Shown: piece by piece, positions 32,249-41,027 of the stretch
Layout: each line of letters begins with the position of its first letter
How positions within the stretch are numbered: the first letter of the stretch is position 1
NCBI GenBank assembly: GCA_934183325.1
Contig: CAKPSH010000004.1
Span: 1 to 64,000 of the forward strand
Length of the DNA: 64,000 nucleotides
Origin: an uncultured Clostridia bacterium
Lineage (GTDB): Bacteria > Bacillota > Clostridia > TANB77 > CAG-508
Direction of reading: 5' to 3'
The notes under the pieces: generated by a model
Seen by the model: the letters and a program-made list of their open reading frames with translations, nothing else
Databases searched by the model: none
Told to the model about the DNA's origin: nothing
Made by a program: the position numbers and the translations under genes

Positions 32249-33157
32249 ATGCCATCAAATCCAATGCAAAGAAAAGCAAGAAATTCATTCTTAATAGGAG
32301 TTTTAGTAACTACAATTGTAATGGGAGCAATAATAGGATTACTATTGTTTAAAATGAAAAAACAACAAGATGAACAGAAAAAAAAGGAAAGCGCAGTAAA
32401 AGCCGTCTATGTGTTAACAGCTGATTGCACAGCTGGAGAGAATATTAGTGCAAAATTAAGCAAGAAAAATGTGCAAAGTGATTTAGCACCTATAAATGCT
32501 TTAGATGAAACAACATATTTAACAAAAGTGGATGCTGATACAGTTGCAAAGATCAATTTAAAAACAGGAACAATTGTAACAGATGAGATGGTTGTGCAAA
32601 GTGATAATGTTGTTTCTAATGATACAAGAGAACAAGAATTAAATATGATTGTATTGCCAACATATTTGGAACAAGATGATTATATAGATATAAGACTAAG
32701 CTTACCAAGTGGAGAAGATTTTATAGTTGTCTCAAAGAAAAAAATAGTAAACTCAAATGAATCTACTATGTGGATAAATTGTACCGAAGATGAAACATTA
32801 ATTTTGTCAAATGCTATTGTTGAATCATATCAAATATTAGGTTCAAAATTATATGCTGTAAGATATGTTGAACCAGGACTTCAAGATACAGCATCAGTTA
32901 CATATGTACCAAGCAATGCTGTTATAAACTTAATTAATTCAGATCCTAATATAGTAGAAAAAGCTAAAACAGAGTTAGCAAATAGAATTAATAACTTATA
33001 TAAATATAGAACAGAAGTAATTAATTCAGCATTAAATGCTAATAGTGAAGATGCACAAAGCAATATACAAAGTGGAGTAGCAACTTCTATTGAAACTCAA
33101 AAGGAGCAAAGAGAAAATTATATAAAAGAATTAGATGCTGCAGGAACAGTAAATTAA
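32249..33157 (+). CDS. CpaB/RcpC-like protein with SAF domain
   Basis: 302 residues with one transmembrane helix near residue 20-40. A SAF-like domain follows (~60-135): AVYVLTADCTAGENISAKLSKKNV and INLKTGTIVTDEMV, with the usual AxDI-like entry. Next is a beta-rich domain with IDIRLSLPSGEDFIVVSKKKI, matching CpaB/RcpC of Tad pilus systems (which probably gates or binds the pilus at the cell wall). ATG 32249 after AAGGGAGGAA is preferred to the ATG at 32213. It is the first gene of the 32.2-42.5 kb operon. Tad order CpaB-CpaE-CpaF-TadB-TadC supports the role. Confidence 0.75.
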   Translation: MPSNPMQRKARNSFLIGVLVTTIVMGAIIGLLLFKMKKQQDEQKKKESAVKAVYVLTADCTAGENISAKLSKKNVQSDLAPINALDETTYLTKVDADTVAKINLKTGTIVTDEMVVQSDNVVSNDTREQELNMIVLPTYLEQDDYIDIRLSLPSGEDFIVVSKKKIVNSNESTMWINCTEDETLILSNAIVESYQILGSKLYAVRYVEPGLQDTASVTYVPSNAVINLINSDPNIVEKAKTELANRINNLYKYRTEVINSALNANSEDAQSNIQSGVATSIETQKEQRENYIKELDAAGTVN

Positions 33158-33172
33158 AAAGGAGAAATGAAA

Positions 33173-33874
33173 ATGAAAAAAGTTGGATTTATTGGTACAA
33201 TAGACAAAACAAATCTAATTTTAAGTATTGCAAAAATATTAACAGTGAAATCCAAAAGAGTATTAATAATAGATGTAACAGTTGAACAAAAATTAAAGTA
33301 TATTGTACCAACAGTCCATCCAACTAAGACATATATTACAACTTGGGACGATATAGATGTTGCAGTTGGATTTGAAGACTTAAATCAAATTTGTGAATAT
33401 GCAGGAATAAAAAAATTAGAAGATGAATATGATGTTGTTCTATTTAATATAGATGATGTTGAAGCTATAAATAAAATGCAAATTTATGAAGATGATGTTA
33501 ATTTATTTGTTACAGCTGTGGACTTGTATTCAATCAGAAAAGGAATGGAAATATTTGGAAACATAAAAAAACCTATGAAAATGATAAAAATTATATTTTC
33601 AATAATAATGGATGATGCAGAAAATGAATATATTGATAGCGAAGCTGAAAACTATAGAGTAGAATGGGAAGGAAAACATATATTTTTCCCTCTAATTTTA
33701 GAGGACAGATATACAGAAATGGCTAATCAATTAATATATAAAATAGGTTTTCGAGAGATGAGCCAAATGTATAAAGATAGTTTAGCACACTTAATAGGTG
33801 TAATATTTAAAGATGAAATTAAAGAAAATGATGTTAAAAAGTTGATAAAAAACTTTGAAAAGGATGGGGTGTAA
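33173..33874 (+). CDS. CpaE/MinD-like protein lacking a Walker A lysine motif (1)
   Basis: 233 residues with a ParA/MinD-like fold by pattern: the N-terminus VGFIGTIDKTNLILSIAKILTVKSKRVLIIDV keeps the strand-loop-helix spacing, but the loop GTIDKTN replaces KGGxGKT. ATP binding is therefore doubtful. VVLFNIDDVEAI occupies the position of the second acidic strand. In Tad systems CpaE is a localisation factor. ATG 33173 is 8 nt after AAAGGAG; ATG 33167 is too near. It is followed 2 nt later by a second protein of similar plan. Confidence 0.6.
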   Translation: MKKVGFIGTIDKTNLILSIAKILTVKSKRVLIIDVTVEQKLKYIVPTVHPTKTYITTWDDIDVAVGFEDLNQICEYAGIKKLEDEYDVVLFNIDDVEAINKMQIYEDDVNLFVTAVDLYSIRKGMEIFGNIKKPMKMIKIIFSIIMDDAENEYIDSEAENYRVEWEGKHIFFPLILEDRYTEMANQLIYKIGFREMSQMYKDSLAHLIGVIFKDEIKENDVKKLIKNFEKDGV

Positions 33875-33876
33875 AA

Positions 33877-34725
33877 ATGGCTGTAATATCTTTTTGGAAT
33901 AATAGTAAAGGCGGAAATATAGGACAAACATCATCAATAATTGCAACTGCTACATTAATGGCTATTGAACACAACTATAAAATATTGGTAATATCTACAA
34001 CTAATAATGATATTGAACTTGAAAAAGCATATGGTGTAGTTGAAAGTGCTGCAGTTAAAATTTTGAAATTGAAAGAATCAAAATTTAACTCTGGAATTGA
34101 AGGAATAATGAAATTAGCATCTAGTGGAAAACTTACACCTGAGTTGATTGGAAATTATACTAAGATAGTGTTAAAAAACAGACTAGAAGTTGTAGCAGGA
34201 AAAAAAGATGATGAAGATACTGATGAAAATGAAAAGTTTGATTATCATTCTTATCCTGATGTAATAAAAATAGCCAATAAATATTATGATATGGTTTTTA
34301 TAGACTTAAATAGAGATCAACAAGATGAAGTAGTACAAAACATATTAAAACTTTCAGACCTAATTATATTCAACTTTGAACAAAAATACGAAAACATAGA
34401 TAAGGTATTAAATTTTCAAAAGGAACAAGAAGAATTATTGCCAAAAAAGAAAACATTATATTTAATAAATAAATATGAAAAAAAATCAAAGTTTAATAGA
34501 AAAAACATAATAAGAAATTCAGATATGAAGAAAAATTTATATGTTGTTCCATATAATGTTATGTTTGCGGATATGATGCAAGCAGGGACAACAGATAGCT
34601 GGTTTTTAAATCCAAAAGTAAGAAAAGCTAAACCAGAAGAGGAATATGGAGATTTCATAAAAAGCTTAAATGAATTATGTGATGAAATAATAAATAAATT
34701 AAGAGAATTACATATATTTAGATAA
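33877..34725 (+). CDS. CpaE/MinD-like protein with degenerate Walker A (2)
   Basis: 282 residues. VISFWNNSKGGNIGQTSSIIATATLMA clearly derives from the deviant Walker A KGGxGKT: the signature lysine (SKGG) remains, but the catalytic GKT lysine is Gln (IGQTS). Further ParA-like elements are ILVISTTNND and YDMVFIDLNRD (Walker B-like), and YLINKYEKKSKFNRKNI. An acidic insert lies near residue 110. It may bind nucleotide without hydrolysis, or form a heterodimer with the preceding protein. GGATGGGGTG lies before the ATG at 33877. Confidence 0.65.
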   Translation: MAVISFWNNSKGGNIGQTSSIIATATLMAIEHNYKILVISTTNNDIELEKAYGVVESAAVKILKLKESKFNSGIEGIMKLASSGKLTPELIGNYTKIVLKNRLEVVAGKKDDEDTDENEKFDYHSYPDVIKIANKYYDMVFIDLNRDQQDEVVQNILKLSDLIIFNFEQKYENIDKVLNFQKEQEELLPKKKTLYLINKYEKKSKFNRKNIIRNSDMKKNLYVVPYNVMFADMMQAGTTDSWFLNPKVRKAKPEEEYGDFIKSLNELCDEIINKLRELHIFR

Positions 34726-34744
34726 AATAAGAAAGAAACATAGG

Positions 34745-34782
34745 AAAGGAGGCATAGCTAATGAAATTCATTAGCTGAGAAA
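34745..34782 (+). promoter_or_regulatory. Split ribosome binding site of the CpaF-like gene: SD, hairpin, start
   Basis: AAAGGAGG (34745-34752) is 30 nt before the ATG. A perfect 9-bp hairpin (AGCTAATGA, AAT loop, TCATTAGCT; 34756-34776) sits between. Removing it gives 9-nt spacing. The hairpin also holds a 5-codon ORF (MKFIS, ATG 34761, stop TGA 34776-34778). Confidence 0.75.
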
Positions 34783-36672
34783 ATGAACTATATTTTAATA
34801 TTTTTAATTGTATGTGGTGCTGTTGCTGGTATATATTTCTTAATAAGAAGTAAAAAAAATGCAGAAGTAGAAAAAGATGTTGAAGTAGATGACAAAACGT
34901 ATTCACTAGAATTGATGTCTAAATTTGTAAAAAAGAGACTAGATGATATTACAAAAGTTAATTTATATGATATTGGTCTTTCAGAAGAAGAGTTAAAAAG
35001 AAGAAAGAATAAAAAATATGAATTAAAAAAAGCTTTAAAAGGATGTACTTATGGAGATGTCAATGATAAAAAATATGTAAAAGGGATAATGTTTGATTTA
35101 TTACTTAAAGAATATGGAGTAGATGAAACAAATATATCAAAAGCAATTCCTTTTGATGTTCCATCATTACTTACACCTCAAGATAAATTTGATATAATAA
35201 TATATAAATATAAAAAAGAATTTGGATATGAGGCGCTTACACAACTTATAAAAAAATATAATTTAGCGGTTTTAAAATATTTGGAGGGAGAAGCAAAGCC
35301 TTCTTATGTTATAACTTCACAGGAAATTTGTGATATATTTGAAAAAGAACAAATTCAACTTGAATTTGATGAAAAACTAGAAGTAGTAGTTCAAAGAATA
35401 TATCAATATTATAAAGGATATAGTAGTATTGATGAAGTAAGAGATATGAACATAGATGGTGTGTCTGGAGGTGTATCTGGTTTACCAGAATCATTCTTAA
35501 GCCAAGTAGCACAGACAGATGGGGATTATTTAGGACAAGTAATGGATAACAAAGTTCCAAGATCATGTGATAGTATATGGATATTCTTCCAAGGAAAATC
35601 AATAAGATTAGCATTTTTATCATTTGGAAGTGAAAGTGAACTAAAAAGAGTATGTCAAAATATTTATAAATATAATAATCCAGGACAGTTATCAGATTCA
35701 AATGGTTATAAAATCAATGAAATGAAAGATGGTTCACGTGTCGTTGTTGTTAGACCAAGTATGGCAGAGTCATGGGCATTTTTCGTAAGAAAGTTCGATG
35801 TTAAACGTGCAACTTTGGAACAAATTATTACTTTTGAAGGAAAAGAAATGGCAATTGATTTGCTAAAATTTTTAGTAAAAGGAGCAAGAATTATTTCTCT
35901 TACAGGAGAGCAAGGTTGTGGTAAAACAACAATGCTTATGGCAATGATTGAAAATATATATGAAACATTAAATATAAGGGTTCAAGAGATGGCTTTTGAG
36001 TTACACTTAAGAAAAATCTATCCAACAAGAAATATTTTATCATTAAGAGAGACAGAAACAATATCTGGACAGGAAGGTCTAGATGTTCAAAAAAAGACAG
36101 ATGGTTCTGTTAATATCATTGGTGAGGTTGCTACAGACCCAGTTGCTTCATGGATGATACAAGCCGCACAGGTTGCTTCAAAATTCACATTATTTACTCA
36201 CCACGCAAAAACATTTCCAAATCTCGTTACAGCATTAAGAAACTCAATGTTAAGAACAGGTGTATTCAAAGATGAAAAAACGGCAGAAGAACAAGTTATT
36301 CAAGTATTGAATTTTGATATTCACTTAATAAAAGACTTTAGAGGAAGAAGATATATTGAAAGAGTTACAGAGTGTGTGCCAATAGAAAATGCAAATCCAT
36401 ATAATAGAGATTATAGAAACGAAAAAACAATAGAGGGAAAAATAGAAAAATTTATGGATAATGCAACAAATTATTTCCAAAATGTTACAGACAGACAAAC
36501 TTATGAATATCATAACATTATGGAATTTAGAGGAGATAAATATGTTTTAACTCATAAAATATCTGACAAAAATATTAGAGAAATGAGAGAAAACATGGAT
36601 GACGCAGATGCAAAGGATTTTGATGCATTTATAGAAAAGTATTGGGGAAAACAATCAAAAGCATCAAAGTAA
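34783..36672 (+). CDS. CpaF/TadA-type secretion ATPase
   Basis: 629 residues. Unlike most CpaF proteins it begins with a transmembrane helix (~3-20). The central and C-terminal parts are a type II/IV secretion ATPase: Walker A SLTGEQGCGKTTMLMAMI near residue 370-385, an arginine- and acidic-rich stretch, Walker B/Asp-box VNIIGEVATDPVASWMIQAA near 445 and the His box FTLFTHHAKTFPNLV near 470. It powers pilin assembly with the TadB/TadC-like protein downstream. Translation starts at an SD-hairpin-ATG site. It lies within the operon, 57 nt after the CpaE-like gene. Confidence 0.85.
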   Translation: MNYILIFLIVCGAVAGIYFLIRSKKNAEVEKDVEVDDKTYSLELMSKFVKKRLDDITKVNLYDIGLSEEELKRRKNKKYELKKALKGCTYGDVNDKKYVKGIMFDLLLKEYGVDETNISKAIPFDVPSLLTPQDKFDIIIYKYKKEFGYEALTQLIKKYNLAVLKYLEGEAKPSYVITSQEICDIFEKEQIQLEFDEKLEVVVQRIYQYYKGYSSIDEVRDMNIDGVSGGVSGLPESFLSQVAQTDGDYLGQVMDNKVPRSCDSIWIFFQGKSIRLAFLSFGSESELKRVCQNIYKYNNPGQLSDSNGYKINEMKDGSRVVVVRPSMAESWAFFVRKFDVKRATLEQIITFEGKEMAIDLLKFLVKGARIISLTGEQGCGKTTMLMAMIENIYETLNIRVQEMAFELHLRKIYPTRNILSLRETETISGQEGLDVQKKTDGSVNIIGEVATDPVASWMIQAAQVASKFTLFTHHAKTFPNLVTALRNSMLRTGVFKDEKTAEEQVIQVLNFDIHLIKDFRGRRYIERVTECVPIENANPYNRDYRNEKTIEGKIEKFMDNATNYFQNVTDRQTYEYHNIMEFRGDKYVLTHKISDKNIREMRENMDDADAKDFDAFIEKYWGKQSKASK

Positions 36673-36698
36673 AAGATTTCCAGTGAAAGGAGAAAAAA

Positions 36699-38783
36699 AT
36701 GTCAGCAAATTTATTAAAATACATATTAATAGGCTCTGGATTCCTTTGTGCGATAATGTTTGTAGCATATTTTACAATTTTAAAAAAACTTGATAATGGT
36801 GAATCAAAGTATATAAAACAATTAAAGGCTGGTACGCAAACTAATAAACTTTCATCAGAAATTATATATATGAAATTATATATGATTTATCAAAAAATAC
36901 CAGGACTAAAAAGATATTTGTTTAAAATAAGAAGAAGACTTGAAATCATAAATATTGATGATGAATACAAGACTAGAAAACAAGCTTCACAATCATTAAC
37001 AAAAGCATTAATAATGGTTATACCATTAACAATTTTAATTGTAGCAGTAACAGCTGGAAATAAGATCTTATTATTAGCATTGCTTTTGTTTGAAGTATTT
37101 ATTATAGAATCATTTGTTGAAGGTAGTGTAAATAAACTAGATAATAAACTACTTAGAGAACAAATAGAGTTTTTTGCAGATATAAGACATGCATATCATG
37201 AATCAAACATGGTTGAGGAAGCAATATATCAAGTAGCACAAGAAAATGAAGATGAGGTATCTAGACAGGGAGAGAAAATTTATGAAATACTAATTTCAGA
37301 TGATCCTGAAACAGAACTAGAAAAGTATTATGATGTTGCACCTAATAGTTATTTGAAGGAATTTGCAGGTTTATCATATTTAACAAGAGAATTTGGTGAT
37401 AGACAAACAGATACAGGAGCATCATTATATTTAAAAAACTTAAATAATATTAATCAAGAAATGCAAATTGAAATATTAAAAAGAGATAGACTAGATTATG
37501 TATTTAAAAGCTTATCAGTTATTGCTTTAATACCAGTATTTTTAATTGAACCATTAAAATCATGGTCAATAGCAAACTTTACTTTTGTTGAAGGATTTTA
37601 TAATGGTAAACTTGGTACAATAGCACAATTATTAATTTTATTTATAACAGTTGTTTCATACATTTTAATTAGAAAAGTAAAAGATACAACAAGAAATAAC
37701 GAACATTTGGAAAATGAACATCCATGGCAAGATAAGTTATATAATATACCAGTTATAAAAAAAGTAGTAAATGCTTTTATGCCTAAAGAAAAAACAAAAG
37801 AATATATTAAAATAACAAAATTATTAAAAGATTCTGCATCTCCGCAAAAAATAGAATGGCTGTATGTTAATAAAATAGTGTTAACAATTGTAACATTTAT
37901 AGTATCATTATTTATGTTTAATTATATTCATGGAGTAGCAACTAATTGGGTATATGAAGAAGTTTTAATGGAAGATGGAACTACTTCAATGATGATGTCA
38001 AATTCACAGAAAAAAACTGGACAAAAAATACTTGAAGTGGATAATGGCATATTAGATAAATTAATGAAGCTAAATAAAGTAAATAAAACAACAATTCAAA
38101 AATATGTACAAATGAATGAATATTATCTTGATGCTGATGATGCTACAATTAATGAAGCAGTAAATAGAATATATACAAAATACAAAACATTAATTGCAGA
38201 AAGTCAAATTCAATGGTATGAAGTATTATTAGGAATAGCATTCAGTGCATTGGGATATATGGCACCAAATTTAATGCTTATTTTCCAAAAGAAAATGAGA
38301 GAAATGGAAATGGAAGATGAAGTAATGCAATTTCAAACTATCATTTTAATGTTAATGAAAATCGAAAGAGTTAACGTTGAAATGATACTTGAATGGATGG
38401 AAAGATATGCAAATATTTTCAAAACCCAAATTTCAAAATGTGTTAATAACTATGAAAGTGGAGCATGGGAAGCACTTGAAGTTTTAAAAGAAGATGTTAC
38501 ATACCCTAAATTTGTAAGTATTGTTGAAAGCTTACAAGCAGCAGTTGAGAAAATACCAATAAGAGATGCTTTTGATGAACTAGAAACAGAAAGAGAATAT
38601 TATCAAGAAAAAAGAAAAGAAGCAAATGATAGACTTGTTGCAAGACAAGGAATGATAGGAAAGGTTATAGGTTTTGCACCAATGATAGTTCTATTTGTAG
38701 GATATTTGATAGTTCCATTAGTAGTTCTTGGAATTATGAATATGGGATCTTCAATGTCTATGATGCAATCTATGACAAAGTAA
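36699..38783 (+). CDS. Double-length TadB/TadC-like inner-membrane platform protein
   Basis: 694 residues, about twice the usual size of TadB or TadC. Hydrophobic segments occur near residues 5-27, 100-150, 270-290, 305-325, 395-415, 510-530 and 645-670. Two cytoplasmic helical blocks have the GspF-like (T2SSF) pattern: the first contains EQIEFFADIRHAYHESNMVEEAI, the second EVMQFQTIILMLMKIERVNVEMILEWMERYA. The arrangement looks like a TadB and a TadC fused in one chain. It would form the platform on which the CpaF-like ATPase acts. AAAGGAG is 7 nt before the ATG. Confidence 0.75.
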   Translation: MSANLLKYILIGSGFLCAIMFVAYFTILKKLDNGESKYIKQLKAGTQTNKLSSEIIYMKLYMIYQKIPGLKRYLFKIRRRLEIINIDDEYKTRKQASQSLTKALIMVIPLTILIVAVTAGNKILLLALLLFEVFIIESFVEGSVNKLDNKLLREQIEFFADIRHAYHESNMVEEAIYQVAQENEDEVSRQGEKIYEILISDDPETELEKYYDVAPNSYLKEFAGLSYLTREFGDRQTDTGASLYLKNLNNINQEMQIEILKRDRLDYVFKSLSVIALIPVFLIEPLKSWSIANFTFVEGFYNGKLGTIAQLLILFITVVSYILIRKVKDTTRNNEHLENEHPWQDKLYNIPVIKKVVNAFMPKEKTKEYIKITKLLKDSASPQKIEWLYVNKIVLTIVTFIVSLFMFNYIHGVATNWVYEEVLMEDGTTSMMMSNSQKKTGQKILEVDNGILDKLMKLNKVNKTTIQKYVQMNEYYLDADDATINEAVNRIYTKYKTLIAESQIQWYEVLLGIAFSALGYMAPNLMLIFQKKMREMEMEDEVMQFQTIILMLMKIERVNVEMILEWMERYANIFKTQISKCVNNYESGAWEALEVLKEDVTYPKFVSIVESLQAAVEKIPIRDAFDELETEREYYQEKRKEANDRLVARQGMIGKVIGFAPMIVLFVGYLIVPLVVLGIMNMGSSMSMMQSMTK

Positions 38784-38794
38784 AATGTTATAAA

Positions 38795-38842
38795 AAGGAG
38801 GAGAAAGTAGTAGTAATATAAGCTACTACTTTCGCTAAATAT
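38795..38842 (+). promoter_or_regulatory. Split ribosome binding site of the first pilin-like gene: SD, hairpin, start
   Basis: AAGGAGGAG (38795-38803) is 39 nt before the ATG. The intervening 10-bp hairpin (AAAGTAGTAG / CTACTACTTT, 38804-38832) starts immediately after it. Removing the hairpin leaves 10 nt. The start is confirmed by the shared MENA(S/A) N-terminus of the paralogues. Confidence 0.75.
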
Positions 38843-39466
38843 ATGGAAAACGCATCAAATGCTTTATTAATGGCAGGAGGTATTCTGCTTGCTATAATTG
38901 TAATTACGATTTTAGTGATTACATATAACGGAATAGTTGGTTTTGAATCATCTAAATTAGAAGAACAAGAATTGCAAAATATATCATTGTTTAATGAACC
39001 ATTTATGTCATATAATAAAAAAGTAATGTATGGTACAGATATTATTTCTGTTCTACATTTAGCATTAGATAATAATAAAAAATATAATGTAAAACCAGGT
39101 GAAGAATATTATGTTGATATATCATTTAAAGTAAATAGTGATATAAATACTATAACAGATTTATATGAACTAAATGCGAGTACAGGAGTTTATACAAAAA
39201 GGGAAATTGAACGTATAACTGAAATTGAAAAGGAAAATACATATATGATAAGTAGAGATAAGCAATATATTGAAGAAAAGATACTAAGTCAATTAAAGTT
39301 TCCTGAACAGGAAACAAGAGACTCTATATATGATGGAGCAATACTAAGACAATATAAAATATGGAGTAATTTTATTTATGATTTAAAGCGTAAAACCTTT
39401 ACATGTAAAAATGTAGAAGTCGATTCAATAGGAAGAGTAAAATCAATGTCTTTTGAACAAAAATAA
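38843..39466 (+). CDS. Pilin-like membrane protein, MENA family (1)
   Basis: 207 residues. N-terminus MENASNALLMAGGILLAIIVITILVITY: a short polar head followed at once by a ~22-residue hydrophobic helix, the hallmark of type IV-like pilins and pseudopilins. It shares MENA(S/A)(K/N)AL with genes at 39499, 40555 and 41028. The rest is a charged extracellular domain. I see no prepilin peptidase gene in this window, so processing is unproven. The ribosome binding site is split by a hairpin. Minor pilin is the likely role. Confidence 0.7.
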   Translation: MENASNALLMAGGILLAIIVITILVITYNGIVGFESSKLEEQELQNISLFNEPFMSYNKKVMYGTDIISVLHLALDNNKKYNVKPGEEYYVDISFKVNSDINTITDLYELNASTGVYTKREIERITEIEKENTYMISRDKQYIEEKILSQLKFPEQETRDSIYDGAILRQYKIWSNFIYDLKRKTFTCKNVEVDSIGRVKSMSFEQK

Positions 39467-39498
39467 TTCAAATTCTTAATAGATAGAAAGGAAGAAGA

Positions 39499-39993
39499 AT
39501 GGAAAATGCAGCAAAGGCATTATTAATTGCCGGAGAAGTTTTAATTGGAATAATTATATTAGGGATTTTATCGTTAGTTTTTAGGAGAGCTTTATTGGTA
39601 AGAGAAAGTTATCAAGAAAGAATTGACCACCAGGCTGTTACCACATTTAATGTAGAATTTCAAAAATATTTAACTAATGATACTAAAAAATTATATTCGG
39701 AAGATGTTGTAAGCTTAATAAATAGAGTTTATGATTGGAATAGTGACGAAGGACATGATATGATAAAACTAGAAGTAAACCTTTTAAATGGAGCAAAGAT
39801 TATTGTTGAACGAAGTATAAATTCAGTAGGAACAGCACTTACATTTAGTGAAAAGAATTTTTTAATAAAATATAAATTAGAGGATAATAACAACACAGTA
39901 CCACCAAGTGAGTACAAATTTAAATGCGAAATGACATATAATGGAGAAAATGGAAAAGTAGATACAATTACTGTAACTAGACTTGATGGGTAA
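39499..39993 (+). CDS. Pilin-like membrane protein, MENA family (2)
   Basis: 164 residues, beginning MENAAKALLIAGEVLIGIIILGILSLVF and then a basic turn RRALLVRESYQE. The extracellular part includes FNVEFQKYLTN, a segment also seen as AFNNQFQNYAG in the protein at 40555 and as LFNEPFMSYNK at 38843. This shows that the similarity extends beyond the helix. GAAAGGAAGAAG precedes the ATG. It is 32 nt after the previous gene and is probably a minor pilin. Confidence 0.7.
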   Translation: MENAAKALLIAGEVLIGIIILGILSLVFRRALLVRESYQERIDHQAVTTFNVEFQKYLTNDTKKLYSEDVVSLINRVYDWNSDEGHDMIKLEVNLLNGAKIIVERSINSVGTALTFSEKNFLIKYKLEDNNNTVPPSEYKFKCEMTYNGENGKVDTITVTRLDG

Positions 39994-40005
39994 AATGGAG
40001 GATAT

Positions 40006-40440
40006 ATGAAGAAAAATATAATATATATAATAATCGTATTAATAATTATTATTGTTCCTATTATGATAATTGTATCAAATTATAAGCAGACACAAAATGA
40101 AATTAACAAGTTTAATTTATTATATGAAAAATATAAAACAGGAAAGTATTATGGAAGTGAAATAGGTTCAATTATAAATAATGCTATAAATAATGATGAA
40201 AAAAATGAAATAGAAAAAGATGAAAATGGATTTTATATAGATGATGATAAATATTGTATAAAAATATTGATTCAATTAAAAAGTGATGAAGAATTAAAAA
40301 CTTATGAAATGGAAAATTTAGAAAAATTAGGGATAGATAGATTTGTAAAAAATTTCAATTTAGAACAATTTGAATGTAGCGAGATTACATACAATTCTGT
40401 AGGGAGAATCAATAAAATAGTATTCAAAATTTGTGAATAA
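40006..40440 (+). CDS. Small pilin-like membrane protein without the MENA start
   Basis: 144 residues. MKKN is followed by an extremely hydrophobic Ile-rich helix (IIYIIIVLIIIIVPIMIIV) and a polar domain. The segment FNLLYEKYKTGKYYGSEIGSIINNAIN resembles the FNxxFxxY...S(D/E)(V/I)xSLIN segment of the MENA proteins, so it belongs to the same set although its head differs. GGAGGATAT precedes the ATG. A promoter for the next gene follows. The role is inferred from context. Confidence 0.6.
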   Translation: MKKNIIYIIIVLIIIIVPIMIIVSNYKQTQNEINKFNLLYEKYKTGKYYGSEIGSIINNAINNDEKNEIEKDENGFYIDDDKYCIKILIQLKSDEELKTYEMENLEKLGIDRFVKNFNLEQFECSEITYNSVGRINKIVFKICE

Positions 40441-40448
40441 AAATAATG

Positions 40449-40477
40449 TTGACATTAGGAAAAAATTGTGAGATAAT
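40449..40477 (+). promoter_or_regulatory. Strong sigma-A promoter for the probable major pilin gene
   Basis: TTGACA (40449-40454), exact 17-bp spacer, GATAAT (40472-40477). It is the best internal promoter in the operon and stands ~78 nt before the gene at 40555, implying extra transcription of that gene. Confidence 0.75.
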
Positions 40478-40554
40478 TATATAAAAGAGATTTTTATGTT
40501 GCTTTACAAAAGTAAAGATAAAAATAAAACAAAAGTATAAAAGGAGGGATTTAT

Positions 40555-40992
40555 ATGGAGAATGCTTCAAAAGCTCTTTTAATAGCAGGAGCAGTTTTAA
40601 TAGTAATTGTATTAATAAGTGTAGGTATGTTAATAGTAAATCAAGCTTCTTCTGTTACAGACCAAGCAGGTGATTCAATGACAGGACAAGCAATTGATGC
40701 TTTTAATAATCAATTCCAAAATTATGCAGGTATACAAAAAGGTTCATCAATAAAAACTTTGTTATCATCAATTTCAACAAGCAATGCAACAAATAAAAGT
40801 ACAAGTAATCATATAATTACAGTTGATATTGTTGATACAGTTACAACAGGTGCAGCTGGAACAGGTTTAGTAAATGCAACAGACATTACAAAAAAAGTAT
40901 CTGAGATTATTAATTCTGCAAGATATAAAGTTGAATTAACAGCTAAAGATGACGAAGGTTATATAACTGCTATAACAATAACAAGACAATAA
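40555..40992 (+). CDS. Probable major pilin, MENA family (3)
   Basis: 145 residues. The head MENASKALLIAGAVLIVIVLISVGMLIV is followed by a low-complexity, Ser/Thr/Ala/Asn-rich small domain (QASSVTDQAGDSMTGQAIDAF, SSISTSNATNKSTSNH) and a beta-strand end YITAITITR. Small size, a bland polar domain, a dedicated near-consensus promoter and a very strong ribosome binding site (AAAAGGAGGG) suggest that it is the major subunit of the pilus-like fibre. No processing enzyme is visible here. Confidence 0.7.
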   Translation: MENASKALLIAGAVLIVIVLISVGMLIVNQASSVTDQAGDSMTGQAIDAFNNQFQNYAGIQKGSSIKTLLSSISTSNATNKSTSNHIITVDIVDTVTTGAAGTGLVNATDITKKVSEIINSARYKVELTAKDDEGYITAITITRQ

Positions 40993-41027
40993 TAAAATAA
41001 TTAATTAGAACTTGTAGGAGGTGTCAA

